Program-made: the position numbers and the translations under genes | Notes under the pieces: generated by a model | What the model saw: the letters and a program-made list of their open reading frames with translations, nothing else | Databases searched by the model: none | What the model was told of the DNA's origin: nothing | Part shown: positions 38,370 through 47,006 of the stretch, in pieces | Position numbering within the stretch: the first letter of the stretch is position 1 | How the letters are laid out: every line of letters begins with the position of its first letter | NCBI RefSeq assembly: GCF_021602025.1 | Contig: NZ_BQHW01000011.1 | Location: 62,001 to 126,000 of the forward strand | Reading direction: 5' to 3' | Source of the DNA: Pseudomonas ceruminis | Lineage (GTDB): Bacteria; Pseudomonadota; Gammaproteobacteria; Pseudomonadales; Pseudomonadaceae | DNA length: 64,000 nt

Positions 38370-39614
38370 TCAGACCGCACTGGCTTCGTCGCCGCCGCCC
38401 TGCCCTGCGCTGGCGGCAGCCTGGCGGGCACGCCAGGCCTGAGCCGGGCTGATGCCGTTGAGGTAGTAGTTGCCCAGTGCCTGCTCGCGGTAGATCGCCG
38501 GGTTGTGCGAGGCCAAGGTGCGGGCATTGCGCCAATGGCGGTCGAGCCGCCGGGCCGTGCTGGTGGCCGACGCACCGCCCACCTCGAAGAGCAGGGTGCT
38601 GGCTTCAAGCACCTGGGGCAGCACGATCTGCTGGGCCTGGAAGGTGTGGATTTCAGCGTCGGTGTAGAGCTGTTCGGGCACGTCCCCGGCCTGCCCGGCT
38701 TCGAATACGGCCTGCAGGCTCTGGCCCACCGCCGTGACCTGCGCCTCGGCGGCGAAGGCCAGGCTGGCCAGGCGGCCGATCACTGCTTGCACCAGCGGGT
38801 CTTCGGCCGGCTGCGACTGCCCCGGCACACCAAAGGCACGGGTGCGACCCTGAACGAAGGCCACGGCATCGGCCAGTACGGCGCGGGCAATGCCGGCCAG
38901 GGTGGCCAGGTGCACGGCCTGGTAGAACGCCGTGAGGTAAGACTCGGCACGCAGCTCGCCCTTGGCGAAGCGGCGCAGCACGTGGTCGGGCTGCACGCTC
39001 ACCTGGGCAAAACGGGTGGTGCCGCTGCCGGTCAGGCGCTGGCCGAAACCATCCCAGTCGTCGAGCCGCTCTACCCCCGGCGCACCGGTGGGCACCGCCA
39101 GGCTGACGAAGTCATCGCCATGGTTGGCCACCGCTGCCACCCAATCGGCGTACAACGTGCCGGTGCAGTAGTACTTCTCGCCGTCCAGGCGGTAGCCGTC
39201 CTGCGTGTCGCTCAGCTGCACGGTGTTGCCGGTGCTGTCGCTGCGCTCGGCCATCGCCGCGCCCCACAGCTCACCGGCCACCACACGGGCGAACCAGTAG
39301 TCCTGGGACGCGGCATCGTTGGAAGCAAGCCGCCCTTCGACGAAGCCGAAGTGGGCGCGGAAAATCTGCGGCAGGTTGGAATCGGCTTGCCCAAGACGCA
39401 CCAGTTGGCGCAACAGTTGCGCCAGGCTGGCACCAAGGCCGCCGTGGCTTTGCGGCACGCGCAAGGCGCCCAAACCAGCCTCGCGCAACCAGGCGACCGG
39501 CTCAAAGGCCAACGTGCGTTGCTGTTCACGGGCCACCGCGCCTTCGGCGATGCGGCGGTAGATCGGCGCGAAGCGGGCATCCAGTTCGGCGTCGGACACA
39601 GGGGTTTGACTCAT
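38370..39614 (-). CDS. SfnB/DszC-family sulfur acquisition oxidoreductase
   Basis: A 414-residue acyl-CoA dehydrogenase-fold protein. It has the family middle-domain motif DGFGQRLTGSGTTRFAQV and the C-terminal LDRHWRNARTLASHN motif, both shared with the paralogue at 24689-25900. It contains one Cys and one internal Met, a strong depletion. The start ATG 39614 follows the DppB-like permease gene by 20 bases. It is likely a reduced-flavin-dependent oxygenase of an organosulfur compound, acting with the LLM enzyme encoded next. Confidence 0.87.
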   Translation of the reverse strand: MSQTPVSDAELDARFAPIYRRIAEGAVAREQQRTLAFEPVAWLREAGLGALRVPQSHGGLGASLAQLLRQLVRLGQADSNLPQIFRAHFGFVEGRLASNDAASQDYWFARVVAGELWGAAMAERSDSTGNTVQLSDTQDGYRLDGEKYYCTGTLYADWVAAVANHGDDFVSLAVPTGAPGVERLDDWDGFGQRLTGSGTTRFAQVSVQPDHVLRRFAKGELRAESYLTAFYQAVHLATLAGIARAVLADAVAFVQGRTRAFGVPGQSQPAEDPLVQAVIGRLASLAFAAEAQVTAVGQSLQAVFEAGQAGDVPEQLYTDAEIHTFQAQQIVLPQVLEASTLLFEVGGASATSTARRLDRHWRNARTLASHNPAIYREQALGNYYLNGISPAQAWRARQAAASAGQGGGDEASAV

Positions 39615-39634
39615 CACGGTTCCTTCTCTTGAAT

Positions 39635-40567
39635 TCAGCGGCGCGCAGTGCGCGGGTCGATGGCCTGGGTGAGCAGGTCCACCAGCAGGTTCACCAGCAC
39701 ATAGATCGCGGCCGCCAGTACGGTCACACCCAATACCAGTGGGATGTCCTTGTTGGCGGTGGCGTCGAGCATCAGCCGGCCGATGCCCTGGCGGCCGAAC
39801 AGCAGTTCCAGCACCACTGCGCCGCCCAAAAGGCTGGCGAACACGTAGCCGGCCAGGGTCACCAATGGCACCAGCGCATGGCGCAAGGCATGGCGCAGGC
39901 GTACCGCGGTGTCGGACATACCGCGGGCGCGGGCCTGGGTGATGAAAGGTTGCTCCAGTACCTGCTCCAAGGACTGGCGCAGCACCTGGGCCAGCACCGC
40001 AGCAACCGGCAGCGCCAGGGCCAGGGTCGGCAATACCAGCGAGCGCCAGCCACGCGAGCCAGAGGGTGGCAGCAGGTGGAAGTAGAAGGCGAAGGCCAAC
40101 AGCAGCACAGTGCCGATCACGAAGTTGGGCGTGGACGAGAGCACCAGCTCGATGCCCGAGACCCATGCCCGCAGGCGCCGGCCGCGATTGGCGGTCAACA
40201 ATGCCGAGACCAGTGCGATCAGTACGGCCAGCACCGCCGCGCTGCTGGCCAGGGCCAGCGTTGCGCCGACCTGCTCGCCGATGGCCTGGCCCACCGGAAT
40301 GCGCAACCGGTACGACTCGCCCAGATCGCCTTTGGCCAGGCGCGCCAGGTAGTGGCCGTATTGCAGCCACAGCGGCTGGTCAAGGCCATATTCGGCGCGC
40401 ACCTGGGCGAGCATCTCGGGCGTTGGCATGGCATCCGGCCCTCCCAGGATCGCCAGCGCAGTATCCCCACCGCTGTGCTGCACGCCGAGGAACGTCAAGC
40501 TGGCCGCCGCCCACAACACGATCACGCCGTCGCGCAGGCGGCGCAGCAACGTTGTCAGCAGTTTCAT
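39635..40567 (-). CDS. ABC importer permease, DppB-like (second system)
   Basis: A 310-residue permease of the DppB/OppB group. N-terminal helix and motif SLTFLGVQHSGGDTALAILGG, then EYGLDQPLWLQYGHYLARL, five more helices, and the EAA-like loop ARGMSDTAVRLRHALRHALVP. The ATG overlaps the TGA of the binding-protein gene (ATGA). Its partner permease (34895-35749) and ATPase (33252-34898) lie downstream after three enzyme genes. Confidence 0.92.
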   Translation of the reverse strand: MKLLTTLLRRLRDGVIVLWAAASLTFLGVQHSGGDTALAILGGPDAMPTPEMLAQVRAEYGLDQPLWLQYGHYLARLAKGDLGESYRLRIPVGQAIGEQVGATLALASSAAVLAVLIALVSALLTANRGRRLRAWVSGIELVLSSTPNFVIGTVLLLAFAFYFHLLPPSGSRGWRSLVLPTLALALPVAAVLAQVLRQSLEQVLEQPFITQARARGMSDTAVRLRHALRHALVPLVTLAGYVFASLLGGAVVLELLFGRQGIGRLMLDATANKDIPLVLGVTVLAAAIYVLVNLLVDLLTQAIDPRTARR

Positions 40568-42288
40568 GGTTGCTCCTTGGCCAGCCATACGCTGGTGAAC
40601 AGAGGGACGTTGTGCGAGCCGTCGAACACCACCCCGCCGACGGCCGCCTTGCGGTAGGCCAGCAGCATCTGGCTCTCCACCGACGGCACGGCCGGCACGG
40701 TTTCGCCCAGGCGTTGCTGTGCCTGGCGATACAGCGTCCGGCGCTGTGCCGGGTCGTTGCTGCGCCGGGCGTCGCCAAGCAGCTGGTCCAGGCGTGCGTC
40801 GCGGAAATGGCCGGCGTTTTGCCCGAGCATCCGTGCGCTGGGGATCGACTGGCTGTGGTAGAGGATGTACAGGCCATCGGCAGTGTTGGTGTGCCAATAC
40901 CCGCCGCCCAGGGCGTCGAAGTCTCCGGCGTAGCGCAGCTCCATCACCCGCGTGATGGGCAGCAGTTCGATGGCCAGGTCAAAGCCGACCTTGCGCAGGT
41001 CAGCCTGTGCCGCCACGGAGACATTGGCCGGGAACGCGGGGTTGTCATAAGTCAGCAAGGTTGCGCCAAGCCGCTGGCCATTGCGGGTGCGAAAGCCTTC
41101 GGCGTCGCGGCCGGTCCAGCCGGCTGCATCGAGCAGGCGGCCAGCTTCGGCCGGGTCGAAGGCCAGCGCATCGCGGGCCGACGGGTCGTAGCCAGGGGTG
41201 TTGACGGCAAGGAAGTCACCCTTGGCCAGGTATTGGCCAAAGCCGGAAATCCAGGCCAGGCCGTCGCGGTCGATGGCCTTGGCCACGGCCTGGCGCACGC
41301 GCACGTCATCGAATGGCACGCGCTCGACATTGAACGTGAGGCTACGCGCCGGGTTGCCCTTGCGGATACGGTTGCGCAGGGTCAGGGCGGGGTTGGCGCG
41401 AATGGCCGCAGCGTTCTGCGCCGGTGCGTCCAGGGCCATGTCGCTGTCGGCGGCCTCCAGCGAGGTATAGCGGATCATCGCCTCAGGCACGTAGCTCAGT
41501 TCGATGCGCTGCAGGTAGGCCTCGCCCGCATGATTGATCGCCGGCGGCGCCCAGTGGTAGCCGGCCCGTCGCTCGAAGCTGGCACTCTGCTCGCGCACCC
41601 AGTCGGTCAACACGAACGGCCCAGTACCGATGGGCTTGCTGGCGATGGTCCGGGGCGCCTCGAGGATCTGCCGTGGTGAGATCATCCCCAGCCAGGCTTG
41701 CGACAGGACGTCTAGGAACGGTGCATACGGTGTGCGCAGGGTCGCCTCGAACGTGTATTCATCCACCACCCTGCCCTGCAGATAGGGCGCGATGTAGGCG
41801 GCAGCCAGCGGCGACTTGGTTTTCGGGTCGCGCATGTGTTCCAGGTTGACCCGTACCGCCTCGGCATTGAAACGCTCCCCATCACTGAAGGTCACGTCAT
41901 CGCGCAGGTGAAAGGTGTAGGTCAGGCCGTCGGCACTGATGTCCCAGCTTTTTGCCAGCCACGGTGTGAGGGTGCCGTCTTCGGCCTGGTACACCAGGCA
42001 ATCGAAGAGGATGCGCCCCAGCCACTGGATGTTGCCGTGGGACAGTGCATGGATATCGAAACTGCCAGCATCGCTCGCGGCCGACACCCGCAAGGTACCG
42101 CCGCGCCGGCCGACGCCCTGCTCGACGAAGTCGCTGGCGGGGTAGCGCATCACCCCGTTGGCGACATACGTCGCCTCGCCTTTCAGGGTACTGGCGGTGT
42201 CCGGCGGGTTGGCCGGTGAGCAGGCGGCGAGCAGCAGCGCGCCGGCCAGTGCGCCGTGACGGATGAGGTGCCGCATCGGCCCGGCCAT
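40564..42288 (-). CDS. Oligopeptide-type ABC substrate-binding lipoprotein (second system)
   Basis: A 574-residue SBP_bac_5 family protein. I use the ATG at 42288, which shares one base with the receptor stop (TGATG); a second ATG four codons later is possible. The signal peptide ends in lipobox LLAAC. Family motifs include LAKSWDISADGLTYTFHLR and DVTFSDGERFNAEAVRVNLEHM. Direct coupling to a TonB receptor gene implies that it receives the compound the receptor brings into the periplasm. Confidence 0.9.
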   Translation of the reverse strand: MAGPMRHLIRHGALAGALLLAACSPANPPDTASTLKGEATYVANGVMRYPASDFVEQGVGRRGGTLRVSAASDAGSFDIHALSHGNIQWLGRILFDCLVYQAEDGTLTPWLAKSWDISADGLTYTFHLRDDVTFSDGERFNAEAVRVNLEHMRDPKTKSPLAAAYIAPYLQGRVVDEYTFEATLRTPYAPFLDVLSQAWLGMISPRQILEAPRTIASKPIGTGPFVLTDWVREQSASFERRAGYHWAPPAINHAGEAYLQRIELSYVPEAMIRYTSLEAADSDMALDAPAQNAAAIRANPALTLRNRIRKGNPARSLTFNVERVPFDDVRVRQAVAKAIDRDGLAWISGFGQYLAKGDFLAVNTPGYDPSARDALAFDPAEAGRLLDAAGWTGRDAEGFRTRNGQRLGATLLTYDNPAFPANVSVAAQADLRKVGFDLAIELLPITRVMELRYAGDFDALGGGYWHTNTADGLYILYHSQSIPSARMLGQNAGHFRDARLDQLLGDARRSNDPAQRRTLYRQAQQRLGETVPAVPSVESQMLLAYRKAAVGGVVFDGSHNVPLFTSVWLAKEQP

Positions 42289-44387
42289 CAGAAACGGAAC
42301 GCCACGCCGGTGGTCACCGAGAAGGCGTCCCCCGGATAGAAGTTCGCCGAATCTCGGCCGTTGGCGTTGTAGGCGGTGTTGGCCGCGCTGGTGTAGCGCT
42401 CGTCGGTGATGTTGCGCAGGTCGGCGAACACCTCCCACTTCTTGCTCGGCGCCTGGTAGCCGACCTTGGCGCCCCACAGCACATACGACGGTGCCTGCCA
42501 GGTGTTGGCGTAGTCGATGTAGTAGCTCGACGCGGCGCGCAGGTTGAGCGAGGCATAGAAGCCGCTGGCCTGGCGATAGGCCAGCTCGGCCTGGTACACC
42601 TGGCGCGGCAGGCTAGGCAACTCGTTGCCGCCGAACGTGTCGTCGTGGCGGTAGTGGAAGTCGTTGAGCGTGTATGCCTGGCGCAGGTCGAGGGTATCGC
42701 CGTTGGCACCGGCCCAGAGCAGTGCACTGAGCCCGGCTTCGATGCCCTGGTGGATAGTCGGGCTGGCGTTGGAGGTGGCGGTGAGTTGGTCTTGCGTGGC
42801 GCTGGCCTGGCGCACTACCACGGTCAGCAGCTCTTTTTGCACCCACGAGCGGTACAGGGTCAGGCTGCCGTCGAAGATGCCATGGCTGCCGCGTACACCG
42901 ACCTCGAAGGTGGTGGCCTTCTGTGGCCGCACGTCATACAGGAACGGATTGCTGGTGCTGCCCAACTGCCAAGTCACCGGTGGGTCGATGCTACGGCTGA
43001 CGTTGCTGAACACAGTGAATTCGGGGTTGATCTGGTAACGCAGGCCCAGGCGCGGGGCCAGATCGTTCTCCACGTACTCGACGCTGGTGGGGAAATGACT
43101 GGGGTTGGGAGTGGTCAGCGTGGTGCCTTCGATCTCGGCCTTGCGACGGATATTGATGAACGACAGGCCCGAGGACAGCCACAGGTCATCGGCCAGTTGC
43201 AACTCATTGGCGAAGGTCAGCACGGTGTCGCGCGAGCCGGTGTAGTTGGTTTCCTGAATTTTCGCGTCAGTGGCGCGGCTATGGGACTTCACATCGGCCA
43301 GGTAAGCACGGGTGTTGCTGAAGATGACGCTGCTCTCGCTGGGGAGGCCGAGGAAGCGGTCGCCGGTGCGCAGGTAGCGCAGGCTCAGGCTGATGTCCTT
43401 GGAGCGCCAGTCCTGCGGCGCCACGGCGTAGCGCCAACCATTGAGCAACGGGTAGTTGTTGTACGCGGCGCCCACCTCGAGCGTGTTGCCGTCATCGAAG
43501 GTGTAGGTGGTCTTGTTACCGATGAAGGTGGTGCCGTCCTTGCGCCGCCCAGTCGGTACCAGGTTGCTGCGCGGGTCATGCTTGAGCTGCTGGCGGGTCA
43601 GCGTGTTGCCATTGATCAACTGCTCTTCGCGGTACTTGAGGAACAGCCGCGTCTGGAGTTTGGGGCTGAACACATGGCCGAAGTTGGCGGCGATGCCACG
43701 GCCCTCGTTGCTGGCGTGGTCCTGATAACCGTCACGTTCGTTGTGCAGCACGTTGATGTAGTAGTCGCTGTCGCCCACCACACCGCCGGTGCTCAGCTGC
43801 TGCTTGCGGTACCCGTAGCTGCCCACTTCGAAACGGGCGTAGTTGCCCGGGTCGGTGCGCCCGGTCTTGCTGACCATGTTGATCGCCCCACCCAATGACA
43901 GTGCGGCGTACTGGTAGGCGTTGGCGCCGTAGAGCACTTCGGTGTGGTCCACCGCCTGCATGTCGAGGAAGTCTTCCTGGGTGCCGCCAGGGCCGGTTAT
44001 CGGCAGGCCGTCGAAGAGGAACTTGGTGCCCAGCACGTAGCCTTGGTAGAAGGTGTTGAGGCCCGAGCCGCGGATCGAGATCTTGTTGGCGGCGGTGCCG
44101 CTGGTGCCTTGGGCGAAAACCCCTGGTTGCAAGGCCAGCACATCTTCGGCGTTGGCCGCACGGCCCTGCTCGACTTGGCGGTTGTCGACTACCGCGGTGT
44201 TGCCCGCCACCTTCTGCAGGCGCTTCTGGTCCTGCTGCGCGCCGGTGGCCGCCGCGCCGGTAACGGTCACAGTGTCCAGGGTGGATTCTGCTGCGCTCGC
44301 CACGGTTGGCCAGAGCAGTGTCAGTAACACCGGCAAGCTGGCGGCTGTGGCCAGATGATGACTGTATGGTCGAACTTTCGCACGCAC
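42288..44387 (-). CDS. TonB-dependent receptor (organosulfur island, left-pointing)
   Basis: A 699-residue outer membrane receptor. The start is GTG 44387 with GGGAG eight bases upstream, giving a good signal peptide (cleavage near ASAAE). A TonB-box-like LDTVTVTG follows the mature N-terminus, then the plug domain (about 55-170, ISIRGSGLNTFYQGYVLG) and a 22-strand barrel ending in the terminal aromatic FRF. There are no Cys and only two internal Met. It is paralogous to the divergent receptor at 44820-46931. It has a sigma-54 promoter and leads the operon that continues with SBP and permease genes. The substrate is unknown; sulfur-containing by context. Confidence 0.92.
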   Translation of the reverse strand: MRAKVRPYSHHLATAASLPVLLTLLWPTVASAAESTLDTVTVTGAAATGAQQDQKRLQKVAGNTAVVDNRQVEQGRAANAEDVLALQPGVFAQGTSGTAANKISIRGSGLNTFYQGYVLGTKFLFDGLPITGPGGTQEDFLDMQAVDHTEVLYGANAYQYAALSLGGAINMVSKTGRTDPGNYARFEVGSYGYRKQQLSTGGVVGDSDYYINVLHNERDGYQDHASNEGRGIAANFGHVFSPKLQTRLFLKYREEQLINGNTLTRQQLKHDPRSNLVPTGRRKDGTTFIGNKTTYTFDDGNTLEVGAAYNNYPLLNGWRYAVAPQDWRSKDISLSLRYLRTGDRFLGLPSESSVIFSNTRAYLADVKSHSRATDAKIQETNYTGSRDTVLTFANELQLADDLWLSSGLSFINIRRKAEIEGTTLTTPNPSHFPTSVEYVENDLAPRLGLRYQINPEFTVFSNVSRSIDPPVTWQLGSTSNPFLYDVRPQKATTFEVGVRGSHGIFDGSLTLYRSWVQKELLTVVVRQASATQDQLTATSNASPTIHQGIEAGLSALLWAGANGDTLDLRQAYTLNDFHYRHDDTFGGNELPSLPRQVYQAELAYRQASGFYASLNLRAASSYYIDYANTWQAPSYVLWGAKVGYQAPSKKWEVFADLRNITDERYTSAANTAYNANGRDSANFYPGDAFSVTTGVAFRF

Positions 44388-44464
44388 TGCAAGTACTCCC
44401 TTTATATATAAGGCTGATATTCGCGCTACCTGCGAAGATCGCCGTAATGCTCTGCCAGGGATAT

Positions 44465-44480
44465 TGCAGTTGTCGTGCCA
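44465..44480 (-). promoter_or_regulatory. Sigma-54 promoter for the left-pointing receptor operon
   Basis: On the minus strand TGGCACG (44480-44474), four bases, then CTGCA (44469-44465): a near-perfect match to TGGCACG-N4-TTGCA, with only the first T of the -12 element changed. It is about 80 bases before the GTG start. Confidence 0.7.
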
Positions 44481-44532
44481 GCCTTTTTCCGCCTTTTTAC
44501 GGGTGTTTCCCCACGGTTCACTTTCGTCTGCC

Positions 44533-44667
44533 AAACAAACTGTTTAGCCAGTGTTGCAAGCACAACATCAGCGACGCCAAAACCCCCGTAGCAAGGGGCT
44601 TTCATTTGGTAATTTGCATATAACAACGACTGTTAGCAAACCAACAGCCGCACAACAAAAGTTGTTG
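44533..44667. promoter_or_regulatory. Cluster of AACA/TGTT inverted repeats between divergent sigma-54 promoters
   Basis: The 432-base divergent gap (44388-44819) holds no gene. Between the two sigma-54 promoters I find AAACA-N3-TGTTT (44533-44545), TGTTG-N6-CAACA (44552-44567), TAACA-N5-TGTTA (44621-44635) and CAACA-N5-TGTTG (44653-44667). These could be upstream activator sites for an enhancer-binding protein such as SfnR. The arms are short, so chance cannot be excluded. Confidence 0.4.
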
Positions 44668-44729
44668 CCCTGTTCACTGCCTTACTTAAAACACGCGACA
44701 AAACCCGCAACTTACGGCCGTATGCCAGC

Positions 44730-44745
44730 TGGCACAGAAACTGCT
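44730..44745 (+). promoter_or_regulatory. Sigma-54 promoter for the right-pointing receptor
   Basis: TGGCACA (44730-44736), four bases, then CTGCT (44741-44745) with GG and GC exactly ten bases apart. It lies about 75 bases before the ATG of the receptor at 44820. Confidence 0.6.
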
Positions 44746-44819
44746 CTACCCTGCCCTGACAGGCCTGACTATTCCCATAGAGCGCCGAGGACCTACGATG
44801 ACTTTCAAGGAATACAAAG

Positions 44820-46931
44820 ATGCGTGCGATTCATCCTCATCCCTTGCGCCTGGCTATCCGCCACGCCGCCCTGGCCAGCGTGGCCACGGCCCTGCTGGCC
44901 CCGGTCACGGTGCTGGCCGCTGACCAGACCCTGGGCACGGTCACCGTGCAAGGCGCCAAGCAGACCCAAGTGCAACAGGCCGCCAGTGCCCTGGCCGAAG
45001 TCCCCGGTGGCACGAGCGTGGTCGACAGCGAAGAAGTGGCCAAGGGCCGCACCGCCACCCTGCAGGACACCTTGGGTTACCAGCCCGGTGTATTCGTGCA
45101 GAGCACCGGCGGCAACGATGCGGCAAAGATCTCGATCCGCGGCTCGGGTGCCAACACCTCGCCAGGCTATTTCCGCGAGGGCATCAAGTTTCTCTTCGAC
45201 GGCCTGCCGCTGACGGGACCGGGCGGCACCCCCTACGAATTCCTCAATGCCAGTGGCGTCAACTACACCGAGATCCTGCGCGGGGGCAACGCCTTCCAAT
45301 ACGGAGCGTTGTCCCTGGGTGGCGCGGTGAACTTCGTCAACCACAGCGGCTACACTGCCCCCGGGCTGCGCGTGCGCGCTGAAGCTGGCAGTTACCACTA
45401 CCAGAAGCAGAGCATCAGCTATGGCGGTGTGGAAGGTGACCTGGACTACTACCTGCAGGCCGACAACTACCGCAACGAAGGCTATCGCGACTACAGCCTG
45501 TCGAAGAGCTCCGGCATCGTTGCCAATGCCGGCTACCGCTTCAGCCCGAAACTTGAAACCCGTCTGCTGCTGCGCTACCGCGATGAAACCCACAACGACC
45601 CCAGCGCCACGACCCTGGACGCGGCCCTGCACCACAACCGCCGCGCCAGTGCCACTGCCGAAAGCAGCGGTGCCGGGGCCCGTCGCCCCGGTAGCATCTG
45701 GCTGGGCAGCAAGACCACGTACACCTTCGACGACGACGCGCGCCTGACCGTGGGCCTGTCGTACCACGACTACCGCCACACCAATAGCCCGCGCAGCCCG
45801 AGCAACCCCAGCTACTGGGACTGGCACGACCTCGGCCTGCTGTTGGGCTATGACCGCGTCGACACCTTGTTCGGCCATGAAAGCCGCAGCAACATTGCCT
45901 TCACCTCCACACAGCACCTGCGCGGCGGGGTGAACTCGGCCAACGACGACAAGGTGTCGCTGAAGAAGGTCAACTACAAGGGCTCTTTCGACCGCGTGAT
46001 CGCACTGGGCAACGACCTCAACCTGGTCGACAACCTGTGGCTGACCAGCGGTGTGTCGTTCGTCAACGTGCGGCGCGACGTCGACATCGACTACGCGGTG
46101 AACCGCAACACCACCGCCTTCCCGCAGCATGTGGACTATGACAACTGGAGCGTCGCGCCGCGCATTGGCCTGCGCTATGAGTTCAGCCCGAACCTGCAGG
46201 TGTTCACCAACTTCAGCCGCAGCATCGACCCGCCCGCTTCATGGGAGTATTCCGGCTCTGGTCCAACCCTGCCGTACATCCGCCCGCTGGTGGAACAGAA
46301 GGGCAACACCTTCGAGGTCGGCATCAAGGGCTCGCATGGCATTTTCGATGGCAGCCTGGCGCTGTACCGCTCGTGGATCCACGACGAGTTGCTGAACGTG
46401 CAGATCATCCCCGCCACGTCCAACGCGGCGGCGGTCACCGGAGCGTTCAATGCCTCGCCGACCATCCACCAGGGTATCGAGGCCGGCCTTAACACCCGTC
46501 TGTGGGAAAACCCCCAGGGCGACCTGGTACGTTGGCGCCAGGTGTATACCTACAACGACTTCTATTACCGGCATGACGACACCTTCGGCGACAACCAACT
46601 GCCGGGGGTGCCCAAGCACATCTACCAGGGCGAACTGCAATACCAGGACCACAGCGGCTGGTACACCGGGGTGAATGTGCAGTCGGCATCGCGCACGGCG
46701 GTGGATTACGCCAACAGCCTGTATGCGCCGTCGTACACCATCTGGGGGGCGAACGTGGGCTACGAAGCGCCCAAGGGCAACTGGAAGGTTTCGCTGGACC
46801 TGAAGAACCTGGCCAACAAGGCCTACGTGACGGCGGTCTCGCCCGTGTACAACGCACAGGGGCAGGACACGGCGTCGTTCTGGCCGGGTGACGGGATCGG
46901 GGCGTACGTCGGCGTGGAGGTCCGCTACTGA
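44820..46931 (+). CDS. TonB-dependent receptor (organosulfur island, right-pointing)
   Basis: A 703-residue outer membrane receptor, with ATG preceded by AAGGA. It has a signal peptide (cleavage near VLAA|DQT), TonB-box-like LGTVTVQG, a plug domain with ISIRGSGANTSPGYFREG, and a barrel ending in EVRY. Its only Met is the initiator and it has no Cys, an extreme sulfur economy for a protein of this size. It shares many segments with the receptor at 42288-44387 (e.g. FSRSIDPP, SPTIHQGIEAG), so the two are paralogues with probably related ligands. It stands alone after its own sigma-54 promoter. Confidence 0.92.
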   Translation: MRAIHPHPLRLAIRHAALASVATALLAPVTVLAADQTLGTVTVQGAKQTQVQQAASALAEVPGGTSVVDSEEVAKGRTATLQDTLGYQPGVFVQSTGGNDAAKISIRGSGANTSPGYFREGIKFLFDGLPLTGPGGTPYEFLNASGVNYTEILRGGNAFQYGALSLGGAVNFVNHSGYTAPGLRVRAEAGSYHYQKQSISYGGVEGDLDYYLQADNYRNEGYRDYSLSKSSGIVANAGYRFSPKLETRLLLRYRDETHNDPSATTLDAALHHNRRASATAESSGAGARRPGSIWLGSKTTYTFDDDARLTVGLSYHDYRHTNSPRSPSNPSYWDWHDLGLLLGYDRVDTLFGHESRSNIAFTSTQHLRGGVNSANDDKVSLKKVNYKGSFDRVIALGNDLNLVDNLWLTSGVSFVNVRRDVDIDYAVNRNTTAFPQHVDYDNWSVAPRIGLRYEFSPNLQVFTNFSRSIDPPASWEYSGSGPTLPYIRPLVEQKGNTFEVGIKGSHGIFDGSLALYRSWIHDELLNVQIIPATSNAAAVTGAFNASPTIHQGIEAGLNTRLWENPQGDLVRWRQVYTYNDFYYRHDDTFGDNQLPGVPKHIYQGELQYQDHSGWYTGVNVQSASRTAVDYANSLYAPSYTIWGANVGYEAPKGNWKVSLDLKNLANKAYVTAVSPVYNAQGQDTASFWPGDGIGAYVGVEVRY

Positions 46932-47006
46932 CCGCTGCGCAATTCGCGCTTGACCGAGGAAGGGCCGTGGTTGACGATCGGCTCTTCCCGGCAAAGGACC
47001 AACAGC

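Noticed and set aside
38356-38535. N-terminal extension of the LLM monooxygenase
   Set aside because: The extension overlaps the conserved C-terminal part of the SfnB-like gene; the internal ATG at 38355 starts the family homology.
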